The translations under genes and the position numbers were made by a program. The notes under the pieces are model-generated. The model was given only the letters and a program-made list of their open reading frames with translations, did no database searches and was not told the DNA's origin. This document shows positions 16,208-23,069 of a stretch of DNA of 47,846 nucleotides, in pieces; the first letter of the stretch is position 1; the number at the start of each line of letters is the position of its first letter. Source of the stretch: Bacteroidales bacterium (lineage in GTDB: Bacteria; Bacteroidota; Bacteroidia; Bacteroidales; UBA10428). The DNA lies in assembly GCA_016936215.1 (NCBI GenBank), contig JAFGPL010000232.1:1-47846 (forward strand). Direction: 5' to 3'.

Positions 16208-16639
16208 TTAATCCGAAACCGGTTTAATAGAATTCCCAACAACTTCCCCTTTCAGCACAAGCGTAGTGGTTCCCTCCTCGGTATTAGAAGTCACCGTTAC
16301 CGATTTTTGAAAAAAACCGGGTATTTTGGCATCAAACTCTACATACACTATCCCCGATTTGCCAGGCTTAATAGGCTCTTTTGGAAATTCTGCAACAGTG
16401 CAGCCACATTCGGGTTTAACAGAGATTATGAGCAGTGGGACCATGCTCGGGTTTTTAAACTCAAATTCCGCAGTAACCGGCTTATTCTGCTTTATTTTAC
16501 CAAAATCGTGCTCGTAGTTTACCCATTCAATTCCTGCCTTTACAGACAGTTTTGATCTTTGTTCTATGGTAGCCGAAGACAATAAAAATGGCAGGAATAC
16601 CATTAAAACCAATACTTTTGAAACGTTTACAGAATTCAT
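16208..16639 (-). CDS. DUF1573 exported protein
   Basis: A 143-residue protein with a signal peptide (VLVLMVFLPFLLSSA) and one DUF1573 beta-sandwich domain: WVNYEHDFGKIKQNKPVTAE, PLLIISVKPECGCTVAEFPK, then IKPGKSGIVYVEFD and KSVTVTSNT. DUF1573 proteins are abundant in Bacteroidota, related to ASH/immunoglobulin-like domains, and located in the periplasm or outer surface. The exact role is unknown. It is convergent with the GH3 fusion, 64 bases apart. Confidence 0.9.
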   Translation of the reverse strand: MNSVNVSKVLVLMVFLPFLLSSATIEQRSKLSVKAGIEWVNYEHDFGKIKQNKPVTAEFEFKNPSMVPLLIISVKPECGCTVAEFPKEPIKPGKSGIVYVEFDAKIPGFFQKSVTVTSNTEEGTTTLVLKGEVVGNSIKPVSD

Positions 16640-16665
16640 TTTAAATAACTTTAGTAATAATCATT

Positions 16666-16673
16666 CAAAATTA
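16666..16673 (-). promoter_or_regulatory. Candidate -7 box of the DUF1573 gene
   Basis: The minus strand reads TAATTTTG, a perfect TAnnTTTG, 27 bases before the ATG. The -33 element is imperfect. Confidence 0.45.
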
Positions 16674-16837
16674 TTAATAATGGACTTTTAAAGAATAATT
16701 TTTTTCTAAAAAAGTGTTAATAAAGTATAACGCATACATTCTTACAAGGTTTTATAATTGCGCCAAAAAACTGTTAATTTCTTTTTTTGTTTGTTAACAT
16801 AATTCTAATTGACTAATAATATGCATTTTAATATTAC

Positions 16838-16854
16838 GTAACAATGTCTGTTAC
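16838..16854. promoter_or_regulatory. Palindromic candidate operator GTAACA-N5-TGTTAC
   Basis: A perfect six-base inverted repeat with a five-base spacer, about 140 bases before the 16991 gene and 33 bases upstream of the TGAT-N4-ATCA palindrome. A dimeric regulator could bind here. The regulator is unknown. Confidence 0.4.
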
Positions 16855-16885
16855 ATGGTTATTGTCTTATTGGCAGTCTCTTAAG

Positions 16886-16901
16886 GATGATGTAAATCAT
16901 C
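16886..16901. promoter_or_regulatory. Crp/Fnr-type operator, site A
   Basis: GATGAT-GTAA-ATCATC, a perfect six-base inverted repeat with a four-base spacer. The core TGATGTAAATCA (16888-16899) is identical to the site upstream of the chemosensory operon at 20373. The FNR consensus is TTGAT-N4-ATCAA. The open frame that covers this site begins at 16844 and is therefore taken as starting later. Confidence 0.55.
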
Positions 16902-16990
16902 ATGATACGATAATTCATATCACCATCATTTACTTGATTTCGATTAGATTATCCTTTAGTTTTATTTCGTTAAATACTAAAATCATACCT

Positions 16991-17209
16991 ATGGAAACAA
17001 CTTTACAAATTCAAACACCAAAACTGGAAAAAAACAATTGCCTCTCAGGTGATGAACTGGAGTCTATGGGTGTATTTCCAACTAATTTGAACTGCTTTTC
17101 ATATTATCATTACGAATTGTACCAGAAAGGAGACAAACGAGTTATCTTAAAACCCTTACCTCATAACCTTTACAAGGTTATCAGAGTTTACGATTTTATA
17201 AGTGCATAG
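16991..17209 (+). CDS. Small hypothetical protein under a Crp/Fnr-type site
   Basis: A 72-residue soluble protein from the ATG at 16991. The open frame begins at 16844, but the extra 49 residues are translated across two palindromic operator sequences and look hydrophobic and random. No family is recognised; the C-terminal half is rich in Tyr, Lys and Leu (YHYELYQKGDKRVILKPLPH). A hairpin followed by T7 ends the unit about 45 bases after the stop. The shared palindrome suggests coregulation with the signalling genes to the right. Confidence 0.55.
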   Translation: METTLQIQTPKLEKNNCLSGDELESMGVFPTNLNCFSYYHYELYQKGDKRVILKPLPHNLYKVIRVYDFISA

Positions 17210-17252
17210 TATAAAAAACATCTTTTAAAAATTTGTCTTTTATATACGCGAT

Positions 17253-17285
17253 AAACTTTGCATTTTTGCCATGCAAAGTTTTTTT
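17253..17285 (+). terminator. Intrinsic terminator overlapping the start of the next gene
   Basis: An eleven-base-pair perfect stem, AAACTTTGCAT (17253-17263) with ATGCAAAGTTT (17271-17281), a seven-base loop and an uninterrupted T run to 17285. The right arm contains an in-frame ATG of the downstream gene. Confidence 0.75.
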
Positions 17286-17738
17286 ATGCCCTCAAAAACT
17301 GAAAAATACGGCCGTATTTGCCTTCAATTGGAGCAATTGCTGGTAAAATCTAATGACCCGCTGGCAAGGATGGCTTCAATTAATGCTATTTTGTACCATA
17401 AAATGCAGAATTTTTTCTGGGTAGGTTTTTATTTATTAAACCAGGACAGGCTGATAGTTGGACCTTACCAGGGGCCTGTTGCCTGCATGGAACTTGCCAA
17501 AAATAAGGGAGTATGCTGGCATTCCGTTAATACACAAGAAACCGTTATTGTACCTAATGTAAATAAATTTCCCGGGCACATTGCCTGTGACTCACGCTCA
17601 AAATCAGAAATTGCTGTACCATTGTTCAATGCCAAAGGCCAAATTGCCGGCGTTATGGATATTGACAGTAACAAACCTGATTTTTTTGACCGTACAGATG
17701 CAGATTTTCTTGAAAAGATTGTAAAATTGATTTATTAA
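17286..17738 (+). CDS. Free methionine-(R)-sulfoxide reductase, GAF-domain (fRMsr/YebR family)
   Basis: A 150-residue single GAF domain. All three family cysteines are present in GPVACMEL, KGVCWHSV and FPGHIACDSRSKSE; they reduce free Met-R-sulfoxide with thioredoxin. The frame also has an ATG at 17271, but that codon lies in the terminator stem, so the ATG at 17286 is preferred. TTTG at 17232-17235 and AAACTTTG at 17253-17260 (17-base spacer) may be the promoter, overlapping the terminator hairpin. In that case the leader is very short. The enzyme assignment is strong; the start is inferred. Confidence 0.88.
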   Translation: MPSKTEKYGRICLQLEQLLVKSNDPLARMASINAILYHKMQNFFWVGFYLLNQDRLIVGPYQGPVACMELAKNKGVCWHSVNTQETVIVPNVNKFPGHIACDSRSKSEIAVPLFNAKGQIAGVMDIDSNKPDFFDRTDADFLEKIVKLIY

Positions 17739-17749
17739 CCTTGCAAATT

Positions 17750-18121
17750 TCAGGCTTTAATAAAACTTTCAAGTAGTACAGTTATTTTGTGTATTGAATA
17801 CGGCTTTGTAAGTAACTGGTCGAAACCCACGTCCCTGTAATCATCGAAAAAAATTTTCGGGTTATGCGCGGTAAGAGCTACAATAGGAATTTTACATTTG
17901 GGTTCCGGCAATTTCTCCCTGATATACCTGGTAGCTTCAAGGCCGTTCATAACAGGCATTTCAATATCCATTAGAATCAGGTCAATATCATGGTTATTTT
18001 TAAGAAGTTCAACAGCCACTTTGCCATTCTCTGCTTCAAGATGTTCATGACCGAGATCGGCAATAATTTCAGATAATAGCAACCTGTTTGTAAAGATATC
18101 ATCTGTGATAATAATTTTCAT
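17750..18121 (-). CDS. Stand-alone response-regulator receiver (REC) protein
   Basis: A 123-residue receiver with no output domain. Seen: the acidic pair in IITDD, phosphoacceptor Asp in LILMDIEMPVMNG, Thr in VALTAHN and Lys in LTKPY. The sequence resembles receivers attached to hybrid kinases rather than CheY. It lies 27 bases downstream of the Crp/Fnr gene in the same direction, so the two probably form an operon and the regulator may respond to this receiver or the shared stimulus. Convergent with the fRMsr gene, 11 bases apart. Confidence 0.9.
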   Translation of the reverse strand: MKIIITDDIFTNRLLLSEIIADLGHEHLEAENGKVAVELLKNNHDIDLILMDIEMPVMNGLEATRYIREKLPEPKCKIPIVALTAHNPKIFFDDYRDVGFDQLLTKPYSIHKITVLLESFIKA

Positions 18122-18148
18122 AAATGCGGATTTTACATTTAATATTCA

Positions 18149-18832
18149 TCAGCCTAAATTGCTAAGTGTTTTTATAATTTTTATACTGTTTATGGTAACT
18201 TCAGAACCATTTAATTGAATGATCTTGTCGTTCTTAAACTCAGCCAGCGTCCTGATAAAACTTTCTTTTGTAGTGCCGGCAAGTTCTGCCAGTTCCCTTC
18301 GTGTAAACGGAAATTCGAAAGTTTGACTTTTATATATTGTTTCCGCAAAATAAAGGATTACGTCTGCAATCCTTCCCGGCAGTTGTTTATGCGACTGGCT
18401 CATCAATCGGTCAAAAATATATATACCATATATGCTGAGAATATTGATTATTTTCATGGCAAAGTCACCATTTTCTTTTACAAAACCCAGAAAAGTCTGC
18501 AGGTCTATAAAACACACTTCAACAGAATCGATGGCAGAGGCAGAGTACTGGTGCATATCGCTGCCGAAAATTGACATCAGACCGAGATACTCTCCTGGTA
18601 TGGCAATTTTTAGAATGATGAATTTATTGTTCCTTCCTTCTTTATATATTTTAACATATCCGCTTTTCACAAACATGATATGCGAAGTACGGGTGTTTTG
18701 CCTGAAAATATTTTCACGCTTGTTATAGGTAACGATATTACTGTTTTTCTGAAATATTTCAATTTCCTTGCCTGTGAGGCAACTCCCAAATGGGATTAAG
18801 GTTTCTTTATCATTGTTTTGATAAATTGTCAT
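18149..18832 (-). CDS. Crp/Fnr family transcription regulator
   Basis: A 227-residue regulator: cyclic-nucleotide-binding-type beta roll at about 15-125 (VTYNKRENIFRQ, MFVKSGYVKIYKEG, PGEYLGLMSIFG), dimer helix, and a winged helix at about 155-225. The recognition helix reads TTKESFIRTLAEF; Glu and Arg fall where E209 and R213 lie in E. coli FNR and contact the GA of the half site. No FNR-like N-terminal cysteine cluster is present, so it is not an Fe-S oxygen sensor of the classical type. A TGATTTATATCA palindrome lies 76-87 bases upstream, suggesting autoregulation. Targets and ligand are inferred. Confidence 0.9.
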   Translation of the reverse strand: MTIYQNNDKETLIPFGSCLTGKEIEIFQKNSNIVTYNKRENIFRQNTRTSHIMFVKSGYVKIYKEGRNNKFIILKIAIPGEYLGLMSIFGSDMHQYSASAIDSVEVCFIDLQTFLGFVKENGDFAMKIINILSIYGIYIFDRLMSQSHKQLPGRIADVILYFAETIYKSQTFEFPFTRRELAELAGTTKESFIRTLAEFKNDKIIQLNGSEVTINSIKIIKTLSNLG

Positions 18833-18907
18833 GAGTGATCAAAAAAGTTTCACTTAATAAATATAATAAAAATTGTTGATTGTTTGCAAAGTTTTCCTTA
18901 AAAAAGG

Positions 18908-18919
18908 TGATTTATATCA
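18908..18919. promoter_or_regulatory. Crp/Fnr-type operator, site B
   Basis: TGAT-TTAT-ATCA, with the flank GGTGAT/ATCATC, between the divergent crp-like gene and the receiver gene at 19059. It can serve either or both. Confidence 0.5.
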
Positions 18920-19058
18920 TCGTTCAGCGATTATCCTTTACATTTCATAAAGCACAAACCAATAATTATACGATGAAAAGAAGCAATTTTTATCCTGTAT
19001 GGCAAATTTTATCGCTTTATAAATATTTTTTACTATATTTAAATATAAGTTTTAAGCG

Positions 19059-19445
19059 ATGAAAGCATCTAATGAGATAAATATTCTTGTGGTAGACGAC
19101 TCAACCACTAACGTTGTCCTGCTCGAGGCCATACTCGATGAAAAAGGTTACCGAATACACACAGCACTTAACGCCAAAGAAGCCTATTCGATTATTGCAA
19201 AACATAAACCCGATCTAATTTTACTCGATCTGCTTATGCCCAAGATCAGCGGATTTGATTTCTTAAAGGAGATCAAGAAAAACAATGTTACCAAAGACAC
19301 CCCTGTAATTATTGTTTCTGCGCTTACCGATGAAGACAATATAGACAAAATCCTGCAAATGGGTGCGATTGATTTCGTGAAAAAACCAATTGATTTACAA
19401 TATCTTGTAAACAAGGTCGAATCGGTTTTGCATCCCAACAGTTAA
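19059..19445 (+). CDS. Stand-alone response-regulator receiver protein
   Basis: A 128-residue single receiver domain: ILVVDDSTTN at the N-terminus, phosphoacceptor Asp in LILLDLLMPKISG, Thr/Ser in VIIVSALTD and Lys in FVKKPID. No output domain. Divergent from the Crp/Fnr gene across about 226 bases that contain the TGAT-N4-ATCA site. A MITE lies directly downstream. It probably belongs to the signalling island, accepting phosphate from CheA or a kinase encoded elsewhere. Confidence 0.92.
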   Translation: MKASNEINILVVDDSTTNVVLLEAILDEKGYRIHTALNAKEAYSIIAKHKPDLILLDLLMPKISGFDFLKEIKKNNVTKDTPVIIVSALTDEDNIDKILQMGAIDFVKKPIDLQYLVNKVESVLHPNS

Positions 19446-19482
19446 AATCGTTTTAGATTATCCCCCAGGTGTTTTTATCTCT

Positions 19483-19636
19483 TATCTAGTGTTTGTCCAT
19501 AAAGTCGTGTGGCTGTTCTTTAAAGTTCGCAGACGAGGCGCGTGAAGTCCGAAAAAAGAAAGTTTACCATGCGTAAATGACCTTTTTGAGGACGAGCGCA
19601 ACGAAGTATGCGGACTTTAAAGACAGACACTATCTA
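19483..19636. mobile_element. MITE with 18-bp terminal inverted repeats and TATCTA duplication
   Basis: Element 19489-19630 (142 bp). The ends are GTGTTTGTCCATAAAGTC and GACTTTAAAGACAGACAC, matching as inverted repeats at 15 of 18 positions. It is flanked by the direct repeat TATCTA at 19483-19488 and 19631-19636, a likely target-site duplication. A second inverted pair, CTTTAAAGTTCGCA (19518-19531) and TGCGGACTTTAAAG (19609-19622), matches 13 of 14. It contains no coding frame, so it must have been moved by a transposase encoded elsewhere. Confidence 0.75.
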
Positions 19637-19753
19637 TATTCCATCCGTTAATCAACTAATATTCTTATTTGGTCAATCCTTTTGCCGGATTCCCTGAAGA
19701 AACCGAACAATATCAGCCGGTTATCGTTTATTTTAATAAACAGGGATGAGGAA

Positions 19754-20143
19754 ATGAAGAGAATTTTAATTGTTGATGACAACCTGATGATGCGCAAGCT
19801 GATCAGGAACATTTTTGCAGATCACGATTTTGAAATAGAAGAAGCCGAAGACGGTCTTGAAGGCCTTGAAATAGTGAGAAAAATTGATATAGACCTTGTA
19901 ATTACAGATATTATCATGCCCAAAATGGAGGGGCTGGAACTAATTATGAACATAAAACGCGATTTCCCGAATATAAAAATCATAGCCATTTCAGGCGGTA
20001 AACCTTATTATCTATATATGGCAAAAAAACTCGGTATTGAAAAGATATTTACTAAACCCCTGAATATTCAGGATTTTTTAACTGCTGTAAAAAAACTCAT
20101 ACAGTTTCCAAGAAACATCAAATCTTCAACATTTTCTGCATAA
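19754..20143 (+). CDS. Stand-alone response-regulator receiver protein
   Basis: A 129-residue receiver domain starting at MKRILIVDDN; the open frame extends back to 19682, but those 24 residues do not belong to the fold and the ATG at 19754 is preceded by GAGGAA. Phosphoacceptor Asp in LVITDIIMPKMEG, Ser in IIAISGG, Lys in FTKPLN. A Phe/Ser-rich tail of 15 residues follows. Separate from the che operon by 400 bases and a terminator, so expressed on its own. Confidence 0.9.
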   Translation: MKRILIVDDNLMMRKLIRNIFADHDFEIEEAEDGLEGLEIVRKIDIDLVITDIIMPKMEGLELIMNIKRDFPNIKIIAISGGKPYYLYMAKKLGIEKIFTKPLNIQDFLTAVKKLIQFPRNIKSSTFSA

Positions 20144-20275
20144 TCTAAAATCTTTCCGTTACTTACCCAAAATAGATTCAATAAACAACCCCGTTTAATG
20201 ATTCCTGCTTTCTATTTTTAACCCGAATTATTCACCCGTTTTCTTTCAAAATAATGCAGCGGTTCATCAACTCAG

Positions 20276-20305
20276 GATGTGTTTCTGTATACACATCTTT
20301 TTTTT
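20276..20305 (+). terminator. Intrinsic terminator
   Basis: Stem GATGTGT/ACACATC with an eight-base loop, followed by eight or nine T. It lies about 130 bases after the receiver gene and separates it from the che operon. Confidence 0.7.
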
Positions 20306-20372
20306 AACAATAAATAGCTATACCCTTCAACCGCATAAATCTAAGCAGATAGTTACAGTCTCATAGGAATTA

Positions 20373-20399
20373 TGATGTAAATCACCATTTAGTGGTGAT
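20373..20399. promoter_or_regulatory. Crp/Fnr-type operator, site C, overlapping a second palindrome
   Basis: TGAT-GTAA-ATCA at 20373-20384 has the same twelve-base core as site A. Its right half is shared with ATCACCA-TTTAG-TGGTGAT at 20381-20399, a perfect seven-base inverted repeat. Two dimers could not bind both at once, so occupancy may be exclusive. It lies about 160 bases upstream of the first che-operon gene. Confidence 0.55.
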
Positions 20400-20544
20400 G
20401 AAAATCAATAATTTAATTTTCTAATTGTACAAGGATACTGTAAATTTATAAGATAAATAAAGGATTGTATTTATACAATATTTTATGTAAAGACAACAGA
20501 AATAATAACTTCCCGGATTTTTCATTTTCATTTGAAATATCAGC

Positions 20545-22356
20545 ATGACATCAGACAGAAATGATAATAAAATAAAAGCTAAAGAATTACTTGAAGCCTT
20601 TACTGTTGATACGATCGTTGATCATATTACGGATATTAATAATAGAATTAACACGCTTATAAATTGCTCCTCTGAAGATTTTCTAAACCTGCATTCAAAC
20701 TTCATTAAAGCGCATGAGAATATAAAGCGTGTCGTTAATGATGTCTCTGAAATTCTTCAATCCTTTTCTGAAGAAGACAACATAATGTTTATTAATGCGT
20801 GTGATGATGTTACAAACAAATTCAGGACAGGTATAAAAAAAATTATAAAAAGTATTCAGGACAGCCATGATTGCCAGGAAGAAATATCTCGAACCCTTGA
20901 TTACCTGTATATTCCCATTAACAATTATAACCAGAACCTTAAGACCTACAAGCTTATTTCAGCCAACCTGAAACTTGATTCCAATACCATTAAATATTCA
21001 AACGAGATTAATTCCATCATTGAAGATATTATTGAGAAATACCCCGATGTAGTAAAAAACCTGAATAGCCTTAGAAAGCTTTTGAATGGGCCGGATAAAA
21101 CAGAAGAACAATTTGATCCTGAAGTTTTCAGATCGGTTTTTGAAACACTGGACCATATCCAGAACTTCGGACAATACATATTGCGCAAACACCACCAGTC
21201 TATTAAACTGAAGCAACAACTGCAGGTAAAAATCAACATGAGCAATGAAAGCGCCTCAAAGATTATTACTCATCTGCAATACCAGGATATAGTAAGGCAA
21301 AAAATTGAGCACATCCACCAAACCCACCAAGAGATACTTGAGAAATTATCGGGACTGATGGAGAATGAGAGCCACCCTGACTTTATTCTCTCAAAAGCAA
21401 AGCTGCTTATTCAGATTAGGGATATTACAGGACTTCAGGCTGCGCAACTTATTCACGCCAATTCTGAATACCAGAATGCGATAGAAGTTATTACCTCAAG
21501 ATTTATCGGGCTGGGTGAAATTCTGCATGACATTGTTGCCATCTGTACACAGTTTTGTGTTGCTGAAAAATCTGAAAAAGAGCATATAAATCATCCTGAA
21601 AAAATTGCAGAAGAATCATCATCGCTCCTTAAAAGTCTTGAATTATTTAACGATACATTTCTCGAAAAACCCGAATCGGTTAATAAAAGCATCCATAGGT
21701 TCTCAGAAAAATACACCAACCTTAAAAACACCGGCATTCAATTTAATCAACTGGTAAACAAAGTTATGCAAAATGCTTCTCACGCGAATGCCGGTATATT
21801 GGGGCAAATGAACGAGATTTCTGCAGAATTTCTTAAAACCCTTAACCAGGTTGCTGCCTATATCGCAAAAACAACCGAATACTCAGATAAACTCGGGAAA
21901 ATAATTGATGAGGACCTGGCTGGTGAGGCCCTCGAAAAAGAAGTTATTTCTCAATGCAGACGTTTAATATCCATCACAGATGAGTTTAACAGAAAAAAAT
22001 CCACTATCTTTAATAAGTTAAATTCACAGTTTAACCAGTTTTTAGTTTCCGGTGACATCAAAGAATCTATAGAGAGTATTAAATATTATGAGCTGTTTGA
22101 GAAAGAGATTGAAACCATCATCCTTAATCTCGATAATATATCCAAAAAGCTGCACATCGAAGAAGAATTCCTAAATAATGACGATGATGAAACGCTTGAA
22201 TCGCTGAAAAAAAGATATACTGTAAAAAGTGAATTTATTGTACATGAACGAATTTCGAACGAGGCTCAAAAAGGAAAGACGGAACTTTTTGACAAAGACC
22301 AGCGGATAATACCAGATGAAACAGATGAAGAAGATGAAAATCTTGAACTTTTTTAA
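20545..22356 (+). CDS. Long helical protein with a CheZ-type motif, first gene of the che operon
   Basis: A 603-residue soluble, almost all-helical protein with no membrane segment. Around residues 243-260 it reads LQYQDIVRQKIEHI, which aligns with the CheZ active-site helix (QDFQDLTGQVIKRM in E. coli). D248 and Q252 occupy the places of CheZ D143 and Q147, which dephosphorylate CheY-P. The last 20 residues are acidic (DETDEEDENLELF), like the CheY-docking tail of CheZ. No methyl-accepting receptor hairpin tip (ALNAAIEAARAGE type) is present. The STAS gene follows after nine bases. A CheY phosphatase or large adaptor is inferred; the length far exceeds CheZ (about 214). Confidence 0.65.
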   Translation: MTSDRNDNKIKAKELLEAFTVDTIVDHITDINNRINTLINCSSEDFLNLHSNFIKAHENIKRVVNDVSEILQSFSEEDNIMFINACDDVTNKFRTGIKKIIKSIQDSHDCQEEISRTLDYLYIPINNYNQNLKTYKLISANLKLDSNTIKYSNEINSIIEDIIEKYPDVVKNLNSLRKLLNGPDKTEEQFDPEVFRSVFETLDHIQNFGQYILRKHHQSIKLKQQLQVKINMSNESASKIITHLQYQDIVRQKIEHIHQTHQEILEKLSGLMENESHPDFILSKAKLLIQIRDITGLQAAQLIHANSEYQNAIEVITSRFIGLGEILHDIVAICTQFCVAEKSEKEHINHPEKIAEESSSLLKSLELFNDTFLEKPESVNKSIHRFSEKYTNLKNTGIQFNQLVNKVMQNASHANAGILGQMNEISAEFLKTLNQVAAYIAKTTEYSDKLGKIIDEDLAGEALEKEVISQCRRLISITDEFNRKKSTIFNKLNSQFNQFLVSGDIKESIESIKYYELFEKEIETIILNLDNISKKLHIEEEFLNNDDDETLESLKKRYTVKSEFIVHERISNEAQKGKTELFDKDQRIIPDETDEEDENLELF

Positions 22357-22365
22357 CCCATTGCA

Positions 22366-22680
22366 ATGGCAAAAAAAACTGAAAAAAAACCAAAAGAGAA
22401 CAGCACTTTATTTGAAATAAAGGACGGGATTACCATTTCAAATGTAAGCGACATAAGAAAAAAAATGCTCAAGTATATTGAGGGCAGCAAAACGCTGCGG
22501 GTAAAAATAGACAAAACCGAGCAACTCGACCTTTCCGGTATACAGTTACTTTATTCATTGCAGAAATCATGCATTCAACAGGGGAAAAAAATCCAATTTG
22601 ATATAAACCTGGCAGAAGAAACAATGGAACTATTGAAAAATTCAGGTTTTAACAACATAAAAGAACTAGATGTACAGTAA
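22366..22680 (+). CDS. STAS-domain protein (anti-sigma-antagonist-like)
   Basis: A 104-residue single STAS domain. A Lys-rich N-terminus is followed by ITISNVSDIRKKML and the signature DLSGIQLLYSL, where Ser57 occupies the place phosphorylated in SpoIIAA-type antagonists. No kinase of the SpoIIAB/RsbW type is encoded nearby. The gene sits between the CheZ-like protein and CheY with 9- and 23-base gaps, so it is part of the operon. It may bridge the chemosensory pathway to a partner-switching output, which is inference. Confidence 0.87.
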   Translation: MAKKTEKKPKENSTLFEIKDGITISNVSDIRKKMLKYIEGSKTLRVKIDKTEQLDLSGIQLLYSLQKSCIQQGKKIQFDINLAEETMELLKNSGFNNIKELDVQ

Positions 22681-22703
22681 TTTAAAGTAAATACCCAACC
22701 ATT

Positions 22704-23069
22704 ATGACAAAAACAATACTTTTTGTAGATGACTCTGAAAGTATTCGTGAAATCGTAAATTTCACATTACAAAATGAAGGTTACAACGTACTGGTAAGTG
22801 ATAACGGGAAGAATGCACTTAGCCTTCTTGATGGAAAAGACATCAATCTTATTATTACCGACCTTCACATGCCCGAAATGAATGGCATTGAATTGATAAA
22901 AGAAGTAAGAAAAATGCCTCATTATCAGCGCACACCTATTCTTTTTCTCACCACTGAGTCACAGGTGGCAAAAAAAATGGAAGCCAAAGAAGCCGGTGCC
23001 ACAGGATGGATTGTTAAACCCTTTGTACCTGCTAAACTCATTTCCGCGATAACCAAAGTGATAAGATAA
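22704..23069 (+). CDS. cheY: Chemotaxis response regulator CheY
   Basis: A 121-residue CheY-type receiver: ILFVDDSES, phosphoacceptor Asp in LIITDLHMPEMNG, Thr in LFLTTES and Lys in IVKPFVP. The pattern GATGWIVKPF is that of true CheY rather than hybrid-kinase receivers. The stop overlaps the cheA start by one base, so translation is probably coupled and CheY is the direct phosphate acceptor from CheA. What it acts on (motor or other output) cannot be told from this window; no flagellar or gliding genes are present. Confidence 0.95.
   Translation: MTKTILFVDDSESIREIVNFTLQNEGYNVLVSDNGKNALSLLDGKDINLIITDLHMPEMNGIELIKEVRKMPHYQRTPILFLTTESQVAKKMEAKEAGATGWIVKPFVPAKLISAITKVIR

Larger units (their letters stand above)
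20144..20544. promoter_or_regulatory. Regulatory region upstream of the chemosensory operon
   Basis: No gene. Contains a terminator (20276-20305), overlapping palindromes at 20373-20399, and an inverted repeat ATTGTAT-TT-ATACAAT at 20464-20479, about 66 bases before the first start codon. No good TAnnTTTG box was found, which suggests a regulated promoter. Confidence 0.5.

Noticed and set aside
16844-16990. N-terminal extension of the 72-residue gene
   Set aside because: It would translate through two palindromic operators; the later ATG at 16991 is more likely.
20545-22356. The 603-residue protein as a cytoplasmic chemoreceptor
   Set aside because: It is helical and heads the operon, but the conserved receptor hairpin tip is absent and the DxxxQ helix points to CheZ instead.
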